A stretch of DNA of 64,000 nt from Tetramitus jugosus (taxonomy: Eukaryota > Heterolobosea > Eutetramitea > Acrasida > Vahlkampfiidae): NCBI GenBank assembly GCA_937625935.1, contig OW569394.1, forward strand, positions 62,001 to 126,000, written 5' to 3'. The position numbers and the translations under genes were made by a program. The notes beneath the pieces are model-generated. The model did not search any database. It saw only the letters and a program-made list of their open reading frames with translations, and had not been told where the DNA came from. Positions 32,901-40,599 of this stretch are shown here, one piece after another (position 1 is the stretch's first letter; each line of letters opens with the position of its first letter).

Positions 32901-35222
32901 TCTTTCTTAATTTATGCAACTACATTTGGAGATCGTCGGCCTATCATTCATTCAAATATCGAGGTTAATGAGTTAGTCAGTAGTCCCACTCTCAAAAGAA
33001 TTCAGATTCCAAGGGCTTCTGGTCAAGAACCAATCAGATACTTCATGTACAAGAGAGAAATGATTGCTAATGAGGATCCAGACTCAATTAATATGCAAAC
33101 TGCCTGCGCTATTCAAAATGGCAAAGCTCAATTAGTTGCTGAGATTCCAACTAACTCTCCAGATGTCGATAACTTATATCATGTCCTTCATGTTGATCAT
33201 CAAACAAGATGTATGATTATCAACGTCGTTGCTGTAGACTCGTACGGTTTGGCATCTTCCTACAATTCTATATCGTTCAAAGCGTGCAACGAAAGTAGGT
33301 CGCACAACTGTTTTGGGGTATCTAATTCATCTCTGGTCTGTTCAAGTCATGGTGTTTGTGTACAAGAAAATGAATGTTCATGCCAAGAAGGATATGGCGG
33401 CTCCGAATGTCAATTGGTTAACTGCAATGGACATCTGTCCAATTCATCTTTGATATGCTCCGGGCATGGAGCATGTATTTTCCCAGATTATTGTCAATGT
33501 GTGAGTGGATACACAGGAACGAATTGCGATAGAACTACCTGCTTTGGACTCAATTCATCAGATTCTCATGTATGCTCCTCTCATGGTCTGTGTCTTCAGC
33601 CTGATACCTGTTCGTGTCTACCATCATATTCCGGAAACGATTGCTCAGTTCCTATTTGTTTTGGCAAATTAGCCCTAGATCCTATGGTGTGTTCAGGAAA
33701 TGGACAATGTATCGCTCCTGATTCTTGTCGATGCGATCATTCAGATGTTTCAACTTCTGATTGCAACACTTCCCCTCTTGACCCTCCACCAGTTGGAAAT
33801 GAGTGCGAAGGATGGTCAAGTGGTGAAGTATTTGGAGCTCCACAACCCTCTGTATCGGTACAATGGAACTCTAATTCTCTTCAGTTCTTCATTTCAATGA
33901 CCAACAAGAGATTATCACCTTTCATGAATCATTTGATCACCTTTGAGGCATTCAATGGTGAGAGCTCGTTAACCGACTGGCTTCACAACATAACCTCTAT
34001 TGGAGAGCTCATTGCCACAAGTAACTGCACCAACAGCTACAGAGTTGTGATTCCATGGACCTCACCTCAACTCAAGAGAGAATATCTCACTACTTCGAGT
34101 GAGGACCAAATTCTCAAAATCTTGGGAGGAGTTTACATACACTACCTGAATGCTGAGAAGAGAACTATTGTTTCCTTTCATGCCTCGCAAATGGTGTATG
34201 CACAATTGAGCAGCCATACATTCACGGTCTTCAACACTACTAATAGCCAAGTTCAAGAATTGATCAAGTTCTCTGTCCAATCCGTATATCCGAGAAGTGA
34301 TCAAGTTGTTATTGGATCCGAGTTGAGTGTCTTGATGGATGGGTATACTATGTCCAATATTTACTTGAAATATTCTTCTTTGGGAGCCGAGAAATGTGAT
34401 GTGAGCTTCACTCAATCTTCATTGTCCTCTCCAAAAATCATGGTTTATGCTGTGAAACTAATTTTGAAAGACATTTTGAGTTCATTCTCTGGTTCATTCG
34501 TTCTCATGGCCACCATCACCAACCATCATTCTACTTCAAATTATTCCATTCCATTCGAGGTGGCTTACGATATCATCCTACCCAATCCTCCATTGAATAT
34601 TTCCTATGGCACAGATATTGTCTTGTCAAACAGAATCAATGGAATTGAGAAGAGAGAGTTTTCATCTGGTGATCAAGTGTTTGTCTCCACGACCATCATT
34701 TCTCAACCAGGCTCGACTCCTCCCATTCTCTCCAATGATCAACTCCTTCAAGTTCGGAATGCATTTGTGTGTTGTATGAAGAATGAGTACTTGGGGGGAA
34801 TGCCAGAGTTCAATCCTTCTCAGAATAGACCTGGATGCACCGTTTACGATTCTCAATCAATGTCCAGGTGGTTCCAACTGGTGAACAAGGGAGTGCCTAA
34901 CTCAAGCACTTCCACCACCATTATTTCCTCAGGACAAAAGAGTTCCGTCTTCTCGTTTGATGTGAGTGCGTTAGTTGATGTGGAAAGAAGGACATGTTTT
35001 CTTCATGTCAACACGATCGTGAATTCAAGAGTACCACTCAGAAATGGGAGATCCTTACAAGGAGGTGAGGTGAAAAACAATGAGGAATCTCACAGTTTTT
35101 CATTCCTCAAGATAGCTGCTGTGAGCACTAAAGAGAATGTGTCATCATTCCATGCTCTGAAACCAGCGAGAATTATGATCGTAGCTCTGTTAATGATGAC
35201 TGTCATATCTTCTTTGGTATAA
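29910..35222 (+). CDS. Giant GPI-type surface protein with PPC-like repeats and EGF domains
   Basis: Starting at 29910 (MCKSRLFSPS) the protein is 1770 aa with no introns. After a signal peptide come about nine repeats of roughly 110-120 residues with the pattern YxKFxx...GDxDLYVS...YxWxS...LSI...YYIAVYGFxxSSF (best seen near 30430-30640, 31380-31640 and 31690-31950). This matches the bacterial pre-peptidase C-terminal (PPC) beta-sandwich, usually a substrate- or surface-binding module of secreted enzymes. Four EGF-like units (33290-33760; CSSHGVC, CSGHGAC and similar) follow. A unique region leads to a hydrophobic end (IMIVALLMMTVISSLV) suggesting a GPI anchor. No enzyme domain is seen, so adhesion or particle capture is the likeliest role. 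Confidence 0.82.
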   Translation: MCKSRLFSPSLNLLSVAFLLCLLLPLCSPQHQGNLILGETKLSELSPDQPHFFTIPQLESPLSNDVRLIICLTSFCGDADLYLSVSNRFPGPESGYRLSSYSRAGQDFIEVNSTMSGALPTGPYYIGVHASQHKASYSIVAAKTDMHITVTDGVPQAAHVGWRQYTYFKYLSSGNSFTVTATAIYGDPDFYISSLVPFPSRTNYTMKKSGLGTEHLDVNASEPTTYFIAVYGFGSNSYFNLEVKEANTTGLLTIGVPSFETIQASSTKYFKFKLTYETDLKIKVKKKTYSGDPSLFVSSVHQKPSVNNSEWRGQTPFRDEELSITKNDITYTSYGYYYIAIYDDSIFNVDISISVELSDISDMITRGNPATGVAPAGKSVYYKVYYDMKPGEHAQYLEITATPRNTGGKLQLYASNTKEFPDSTAHFHGSDVLNSNVIRIDEPATGWLYITLLANTDSSYSLTASPVKQYIVLDAGVPAFYNITVGLYRDFRFRVDPNNDVVISMHSYGGDADLYVGTTTNVSKQNYIWTSAAGSSDVLTISKNDPGRQSPEFSGQLYIAVYGFKDSSFSITAFVVNSIDILDGDSLTGSLNRGNYTFYKYYLTNSASLSMNLRGLSERSDPDLYVSMENVYPDRDNFHWRSMSFGNDFLSIPYAPKGWYYIGVYGFRDNTTFTLSISSSSESLSSYGYSLKDYVLKGRYRYYDSSIYQNDVNPVVIGVTLIDGHTELHINDNGTYPSRSQSSYKDTTWPGNFISVKAAEANNGRWSLAVYGVETSYYYIHASFRDSQGLLRLAEPKIGVVQKGESARFIYSLSDTASGYSVYLNQVASVSSMVAIYVDQYPNTNPNATSHKWTAEGVDDLLLQLTGAFGNSAVYITVTSFNADVRFQISINDETEPITLTGQPNMVTTKSAQRHFFMIPSISLFPGTNNSRLYSVLESCDDVAAPVMYGSIVEHKPGENHSEFKSIRDERFRQRLTSTVETNAGYYIGTEASTVNSSFLIYATTFGDRRPIIHSNIEVNELVSSPTLKRIQIPRASGQEPIRYFMYKREMIANEDPDSINMQTACAIQNGKAQLVAEIPTNSPDVDNLYHVLHVDHQTRCMIINVVAVDSYGLASSYNSISFKACNESRSHNCFGVSNSSLVCSSHGVCVQENECSCQEGYGGSECQLVNCNGHLSNSSLICSGHGACIFPDYCQCVSGYTGTNCDRTTCFGLNSSDSHVCSSHGLCLQPDTCSCLPSYSGNDCSVPICFGKLALDPMVCSGNGQCIAPDSCRCDHSDVSTSDCNTSPLDPPPVGNECEGWSSGEVFGAPQPSVSVQWNSNSLQFFISMTNKRLSPFMNHLITFEAFNGESSLTDWLHNITSIGELIATSNCTNSYRVVIPWTSPQLKREYLTTSSEDQILKILGGVYIHYLNAEKRTIVSFHASQMVYAQLSSHTFTVFNTTNSQVQELIKFSVQSVYPRSDQVVIGSELSVLMDGYTMSNIYLKYSSLGAEKCDVSFTQSSLSSPKIMVYAVKLILKDILSSFSGSFVLMATITNHHSTSNYSIPFEVAYDIILPNPPLNISYGTDIVLSNRINGIEKREFSSGDQVFVSTTIISQPGSTPPILSNDQLLQVRNAFVCCMKNEYLGGMPEFNPSQNRPGCTVYDSQSMSRWFQLVNKGVPNSSTSTTIISSGQKSSVFSFDVSALVDVERRTCFLHVNTIVNSRVPLRNGRSLQGGEVKNNEESHSFSFLKIAAVSTKENVSSFHALKPARIMIVALLMMTVISSLV

Positions 35223-35327
35223 CATGAAACGCCAGGTTTTCAGGATACAATAAACATTGAAGCAACAGAACTTCGAACTTGACCTTATTACATTGATTTT
35301 ATTGGACAGAAAGTAAATCCGAATGTG

Positions 35328-35474
35328 TTAAGTTCCTTGCCTCCATGAGACATTCTCCAAACTCAACAGTCCATACGTACCAATGTAGTATTCAGCGCCT
35401 CCTCTGAATCCAGTGACTAATGTTGCAAGGAGGAAGTTGATGAAGATATCAGAATTTTCAGGAGATGAATCCAA
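35328..35474 (-). pseudogene. Open 48-codon extension directly after the LRR gene's TGA
   Basis: After the TGA of the F-box/LRR gene (35477-35475) the same frame stays open for 48 codons to a TAA at 35330-35328. It includes FINFLLATLVTGFRGGAEYY and IGTYGLLSLENVSWR, which look protein-like. This may be a former C-terminus cut off by a nonsense change, a readthrough extension, or chance. Confidence 0.3.
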
Positions 35475-36950
35475 TCAGAATTGTAGAGTTGTTGAACTGG
35501 ATTTGAAATGTTGAATCACCTTTTCGATGAACGCACTGTCTCGGTTGTTATCAGACCAAGAAAGTGTGTGGATACCCTCCAAATAAACTAATGCCTTCTC
35601 AGTGATCGATTCTTGCTGACATCCATTCATATACAGTGTGTGAATACCAACCAAATGAGCAAAAGCATTGTCTGTAATTTGGTGGCACTCATCCATATGC
35701 AGAACACGAACACCAGACAAATGAGAAAAGGCTTGATCTGTTACTTGATTGCAACCACTCATGATGAGCGTGTGAATACCAGCTAAATGAGGAAAAGCCT
35801 GATCCGAGATTTGACTGCAACCACTCATATTGAGAATGTGAATGCCAGCCAGATGGAGAAATGCTTTGTCTGTGATTTTCATGCAATGACTCATATTGAG
35901 CGCACGAATACCGGTCAAATGGGAGAATGCATTGTCTGTAATTTGATTACAACCAGTTATAATGAGTGTGTCGATACCAACCAAATGAGAAAACGCTCGA
36001 TCTGTGATTCGATTGCAAAACATCATGCCAAGTGAATGAATGCCCCTCAAATATGGGAATGCCTTGTCTGTGATTTGTTTGCAATAATCCATATAGAGTG
36101 TATGAATGCCAGCTAAGTGGCGAAATGCATTGTCCGTAATTTGCTCACAGGAACTTATATCAAGCGTGTGAATACCCGTCAAATGAGAAAATGCATCGTC
36201 TGTGATCTGATGGCAACCATTCATAACGAGTGAGTGAATACCAGCTAAATGACAAAATGCTTTGTCTGATATCCGGGTGCAACAAGTTATATCAAGAGTG
36301 TGAATGCCAGTTAGATGAGAAAAGGCCTCATCTGTGATTTGATCGCAATCACTGATATCAAGACTGTGAATACCAGTCAAATGACAAAAGGCATCATCTG
36401 TGATTTGAGTGCAATAAGTCATCTTGAGCGAGTGAATGCCAGTCAAATAAAGAAAAGCATTGTCCGTGACACTCTTACAACAACTTATATCAATTGTATG
36501 AATTCCAATCAAATAAGGAAAAGCATTGTCCGTGATTTTCTTGCAACTATTCATATCGAGTGAATGAATACCCTTCAAGAATTGAAAATGGTCATCCAGT
36601 ACATGTGGATTATTGTTCAAGTCAACATTGAACAGTGTTCCTTTTGCCAATCGAAACCAGTGTTCAATCTCCTTCGCATTCAAAGCTTTCTTTAGTTTTC
36701 TCCTCTTGGTGGACATGAGGGGTCGATTGAATTTAAATTGATTGATTCCTTTGCAAGTGTAACTCAATTTCAACCATTCTAACGTATTACAAAATTCAAT
36801 GATTTTTGACCAGGTGTCTCTGCAGAGTTCAGAACAAATTTCAAACATTTCATCATCTTCACTTTCATTACATCTCTTGAGCTTTACTGCATCTATTGCA
36901 TTCTTGGTTTCAGCAGCGTCATCCAACATGTTGTGGGAACGTTTTTTCAT
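35475..36950 (-). CDS. F-box-like protein with sixteen 22-residue leucine-rich repeats
   Basis: A 491-aa protein. An N-terminal region contains an F-box-like stretch (DTWSKIIEFCNTLEWLKLSYTCKGIN, residues about 44-70). From about residue 125 to the end there are sixteen 22-residue LRRs of the form LxGIHxLxMSxCxQITDxAFxH, for example LTGIHTLDISSCEQITDNAF. The repeats are unusually uniform at protein level. F-box/LRR proteins normally select substrates for SCF ubiquitin ligases. The repeat type is close to those I know from amoeba and giant-virus genomes. The start at 36950 is the first ATG; MLDDAAETK seven residues later is an alternative. Confidence 0.8.
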   Translation of the reverse strand: MKKRSHNMLDDAAETKNAIDAVKLKRCNESEDDEMFEICSELCRDTWSKIIEFCNTLEWLKLSYTCKGINQFKFNRPLMSTKRRKLKKALNAKEIEHWFRLAKGTLFNVDLNNNPHVLDDHFQFLKGIHSLDMNSCKKITDNAFPYLIGIHTIDISCCKSVTDNAFLYLTGIHSLKMTYCTQITDDAFCHLTGIHSLDISDCDQITDEAFSHLTGIHTLDITCCTRISDKAFCHLAGIHSLVMNGCHQITDDAFSHLTGIHTLDISSCEQITDNAFRHLAGIHTLYMDYCKQITDKAFPYLRGIHSLGMMFCNRITDRAFSHLVGIDTLIITGCNQITDNAFSHLTGIRALNMSHCMKITDKAFLHLAGIHILNMSGCSQISDQAFPHLAGIHTLIMSGCNQVTDQAFSHLSGVRVLHMDECHQITDNAFAHLVGIHTLYMNGCQQESITEKALVYLEGIHTLSWSDNNRDSAFIEKVIQHFKSSSTTLQF

Positions 36951-37244
36951 CTGTTTCGATTCGTTTTTGAGTTCTCACACAACTTTAAAATCCGCGCCTT
37001 TCATGAACACATATTTTCGAATGACAATCTAAGAAACAACCCTAACCCCTCTCCCTGAGAATCTTAGAAACCAAAGTTCACCTCGTTGGAAACCCAACAT
37101 CACTCCACTGTGGTGAATTCTACTCCGACCTCATATTTTGCCGACGAAAAACCATAAATACAAAAAAACAAAAATTTTTGATCACCATCGAAAAAAAAGC
37201 AAATCAAAAACGGACATACAAAAAAGCAAATCATCAACATCACC

Positions 37245-38768
37245 ATGACAACCACCACCAACAAACGCAAAACAACCAACAACAAGAACAATGAAGACCT
37301 CACCTATCGCATCAAATTCTCCGATCCTCAACGAGAAGCCGCCAAACAAAAAACAATACAAAATCAACAGACACAACAAATGAAGAATCTGCAGAAACCA
37401 ACGAGAACTATTCTCATTGAAAATTTGCCAGACTCACACATGGATCGTTATGACTTTAAGAGCTTTTTTGAAGTGTTTGGTGCTGTTGAACAATATTCGA
37501 CTTTCCAATCGACTGTGACATTGCCTCACAATGATCGTATTGTGACCATCAATTGTGGTGCAGTGAGATTTGAGAGTGTGGAGGAAGCTGTGACTGCTGT
37601 TCGCGCCCTTCATGGAAAATTCATTAGCGGAGATTCTTCGATAGCGGGAAAAAATTTGGGCGGGAAAAAAGGTGGCTCTACGGAAGCGTTGATCATGAGC
37701 TATGTGCAAGGAAAACAGTTTCCAACGGGTACTCCAGCTTCTTCTGGTGCTTCTTCATCAAAAAATGTTGCTTCTCAACAACAACAACAAAAAACAGCTC
37801 CAAGCAGCTCAAGCAACAAAAAATCAAAAAATGAAGAGCAACAACAACAAGTGAACAAAAAATTGGCTCAACAGTTGGTTCACATGGGTTTCAATAAGCA
37901 ACAAGCAGAGGCAGCTCTATTGGCAGTTTCAAACTCTTCTGTTGAAGATGCTGTGGATTACATTGAATCCAATTTTTCTACTGATCGGTCTGTATCTGAC
38001 AGTGCTCAACAAGAACAACAAGAAGATGGAGGATTGACCAAGGAAGAGAAATTGCAAGAGAAGAAAAGGTTGAAAAAAGAGAGACAAAGGTTGCAAAAAT
38101 TGCAACAGTCTCCTCGAGTTGAAGCTTCCAATGAAAAGAATGAAAAAGAAGAAAAAAGAGAAGAAAAAACAGTGTTGAAAGAAGAGAAGAAGAACAAGCC
38201 ATTGACTGAACCACAACAAGCACAACAAGAAAAGAGTGCAAGTAGTAGTGATGAGAACAGTGATGACATGAAAAACAAGGTGATTCAATTGGTTGAAAAA
38301 ATGAAGTTTCAAGTGAGTAACGACGACTTTGTCAAGTTTAGAAAATTGAGTGCTGATTTTCAAAGGGGATTGATTCATGCAAATGAATATTATCGTGTCT
38401 TTTACAAGATGTTTGCCAATGATGAGGAATCCATTTTCTTCCTATTGTTGGAAACGATGCCAAACAGAGATTTGCGCAAGGTGGAATCACTGATTGTCGC
38501 CAGACACACTTTCCACGATCAACAGCAACAAGTTCAGGCAGACAAGACATCCTCAAATGATGATCAAGACAAGAAGAAGAAAAAGAAGAAGTCGAGTGAT
38601 CAAGGCAGTGGTGCCACTGTGACTCAGAACCAAGCCAAGACAACAGGAAAATCCAATGTAGTTGTCGATAAGAACAATCCGTTTGCTTCATTGGAGGACT
38701 TTGATGAAGATCAAGCGCCATCCGCCAACAAGACTGCAAAGAAAAAGTCACAAAAGAAGAAGAAGTAA
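37245..38768 (+). CDS. RRM and UBA domain protein with ZNF598/Hel2-like C-terminal module
   Basis: A 507-aa single-exon protein. An RRM-like domain spans about residues 52-150 (RTILIENLP as RNP2-like; TINCGAVRFES as RNP1-like). A UBA domain lies at about 203-245 (LVHMGFNKQQAEAALLA, then SVEDAVDYI). A highly charged Lys/Glu coiled region follows. At about 343-425 a helical module (FVKFRKLSADFQRGLIHANEYY, FFLLLETMPN) resembles the C-terminal module of the ribosome-collision E3 ZNF598/Hel2. No RING is present. RNA binding plus ubiquitin binding suggests an adaptor in translation quality control, as an inference. The C-terminus is Lys-rich (KKKSQKKKK). Confidence 0.72.
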   Translation: MTTTTNKRKTTNNKNNEDLTYRIKFSDPQREAAKQKTIQNQQTQQMKNLQKPTRTILIENLPDSHMDRYDFKSFFEVFGAVEQYSTFQSTVTLPHNDRIVTINCGAVRFESVEEAVTAVRALHGKFISGDSSIAGKNLGGKKGGSTEALIMSYVQGKQFPTGTPASSGASSSKNVASQQQQQKTAPSSSSNKKSKNEEQQQQVNKKLAQQLVHMGFNKQQAEAALLAVSNSSVEDAVDYIESNFSTDRSVSDSAQQEQQEDGGLTKEEKLQEKKRLKKERQRLQKLQQSPRVEASNEKNEKEEKREEKTVLKEEKKNKPLTEPQQAQQEKSASSSDENSDDMKNKVIQLVEKMKFQVSNDDFVKFRKLSADFQRGLIHANEYYRVFYKMFANDEESIFFLLLETMPNRDLRKVESLIVARHTFHDQQQQVQADKTSSNDDQDKKKKKKKSSDQGSGATVTQNQAKTTGKSNVVVDKNNPFASLEDFDEDQAPSANKTAKKKSQKKKK

Positions 38769-39009
38769 AGCAGTCGAGACATTGTTACCCAATTGTCACC
38801 CATTCACAATGGAACTTTTGAGATTTTCCTGCATTCTCTTTTTTCCCTATTTGATTCCGAGAGCCTTCAACCAAGCAAAACTTGAACCTCGTTTCCCCGA
38901 TATCCACAACAAAATCAAATCTCGCGATCGAAGAAACAACAAAGCAAGAACAAAAAAAAAATCAAATTCGAACACCAAACAAACGAACAAACCAACAAAA
39001 CGAACAACA

Positions 39010-40227
39010 ATGAGTTCAATTCTTGAAAACATCAACAGTCACATCAATGAAGGAAAGTTCTATGAAGCTTCTCAAATGTACAAGGTACTCATTATGCGAT
39101 ATGCCAAGAATGGAAAACTTGACACAAGTATTCAATTGGCCATCAAGGGCATAAAAACCATGTTTCAATCCAAAAAAGTGGCACTCTCATCAGAGATTGC
39201 TTACACACTAGTCAAGGACGTGCTTGAAAAGTATGAGTTCAAGATGGATCAAGTCGTTCGATTCAGTGCTACTCTCCAGTTGACTGTTTTGCAAATTTTG
39301 AGTGACATTGTCAAAATGTACAATGATTGTGGACTGTTGGAGAACGGTGAGTTGGAGTCCAAGGTTCGATTCTTGAAAGCTGCAGTTATTTTTTCTGCCG
39401 CCAAAAATAAGAGCGCCGCCACGGACACTACGGAAAATACCGCGAGTGATCAATCAACATCTACCAAGAAGAAGAAATCTGAGAGTGCAAGTGCTTCTGA
39501 TCAAGGTGAACCATCTCTTCATTTGGCATTGGCAAAGACGTATGAACAATTGGGTGACTTCAAGAAGGCCAACACTCAATTCATTCGATCTCATGACATG
39601 AATGAATATGCCAAGATGCTCATTCATTGGTCATTGGACTCTAGACAAGCATTGATCACTCTTCAACAAGCTCCTGCAAGTGAAAGTGATGATGCTGATG
39701 AGAAGCAACAAAAAACTCTTCAGACTCTCCTGTTGAATGAAGATGATTTGTTGTTGACAAGAAGCTTGCTTCAAGTCATTCTGGGCACAAACAGTCACTT
39801 GGAGGCCAAACAATTGTTTGATGCCTATCTCAAGTTGTTTAAGCAAGAAATGGGTGCTGATTTGAAGAAACCATTGATTCAATTTGATCGTTTCTTGCTG
39901 TTGGCTGTTGAAAAGAAGAATTATGATCTTTTGAACAAGTCCATGAAGAGCTATGAACAAGAATTGAGCAGAGATTCAAAGATTCAAGACTTGTTGAAGA
40001 ATGTGACCAGCAATGTGTTTGGTATTAAGGTTGCTGATAACTCAATGGCTGGAATGTTGAATTCCATGTTGGGTTCTTTGATGGGCGGTGGTAGTTCTTC
40101 CAACAGCGGCGGTGCTGCTGCCAATAGCAATCCTATGGCTGCTCTGTTGGGCAGTTTGGGTGGTGCTGCGCCTCGACCCTCCTCCAACAACAGCCCCAGC
40201 AGCATTGTGGATGATGATTTGGATTAA
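39010..40227 (+). CDS. GET4: GET4/TRC35 homologue (tail-anchored protein delivery)
   Basis: GET4 with GET5/UBL4A hands tail-anchored proteins from SGTA to the GET3 ATPase in the cytosol. The start at 39010 ([15 protein letters not shown]) gives 405 aa; upstream in-frame sequence is Lys/Thr-rich 5' leader. The first repeat, [22 protein letters not shown], matches human [41 protein letters not shown] matches the FIWFLLLAVDGGK segment. The C-terminus [13 protein letters not shown]-type stretch ([15 protein letters not shown]) parallels GLLGNLLTSLMG of human. A Ser/Lys-rich insert (about 140-165) interrupts the alpha-solenoid. A possible BAG6-like partner lies at 62-64 kb. Confidence 0.88.
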   Translation: [405 protein letters not shown]

Positions 40228-40599
40228 GGAGGTTGAGGATGACTATTGCATCACAAAACCTGTACCTTATTGTATTATCCAACATGTATAAAACGGTTGT
40301 AATTTTGCGCGAAGTTCCACTCGCAATTTTCTTTTGTGTTCTTCAGTTTTGATCCCAGTGTTGCATCGAGTCATATGTATCATAAACCAACGAAATTTTA
40401 TTACATACGAGCATTAGTAGGATAAGTACTTTTGATGGCCCGATAGTACTTATCCTACTATGCTTGTGTTGCATTGGTGCAACTCCTACTAGGCACGAAT
40501 GCCATGGTTCTCGTTGGTGATGATACTTGGAGATATTCTGGCTAAGGGTATATCATACTGATCTTGGTAAGCATGGAGATTCCTACAGATCGAATTCGC
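40228..40599. other. Convergent 3' intergenic region rich in inverted repeats
   Basis: This lies between the ends of GET4 (plus) and the regulator gene (minus). It contains the 16-bp-arm inverted repeat at 40415-40460, then GTTGCA-TTGG-TGCAAC at 40468-40483 and GGCA-CGAA-TGCC at about 40493-40504. Together they would give three successive hairpins in RNA from either strand. No coding potential is seen. Confidence 0.55.
40415..40460. repeat. Perfect inverted repeat with 16-bp arms
   Basis: The left arm TAGTAGGATAAGTACT (40415-40430) and right arm AGTACTTATCCTACTA (40445-40460) are exact reverse complements separated by 14 bases. It is about 140 bp past the stop of the minus-strand regulator and 190 bp past GET4. 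It could be a terminator or processing hairpin, a small-RNA precursor, or the end of a degraded MITE. Confidence 0.85.

Noticed and set aside
40517..40561. C/D-box snoRNA (GTGATGA ... CTGA)
   Set aside because: Box C and box D matches exist, but they are only 34 nt apart, no terminal stem closes them, and such short boxes are common by chance.
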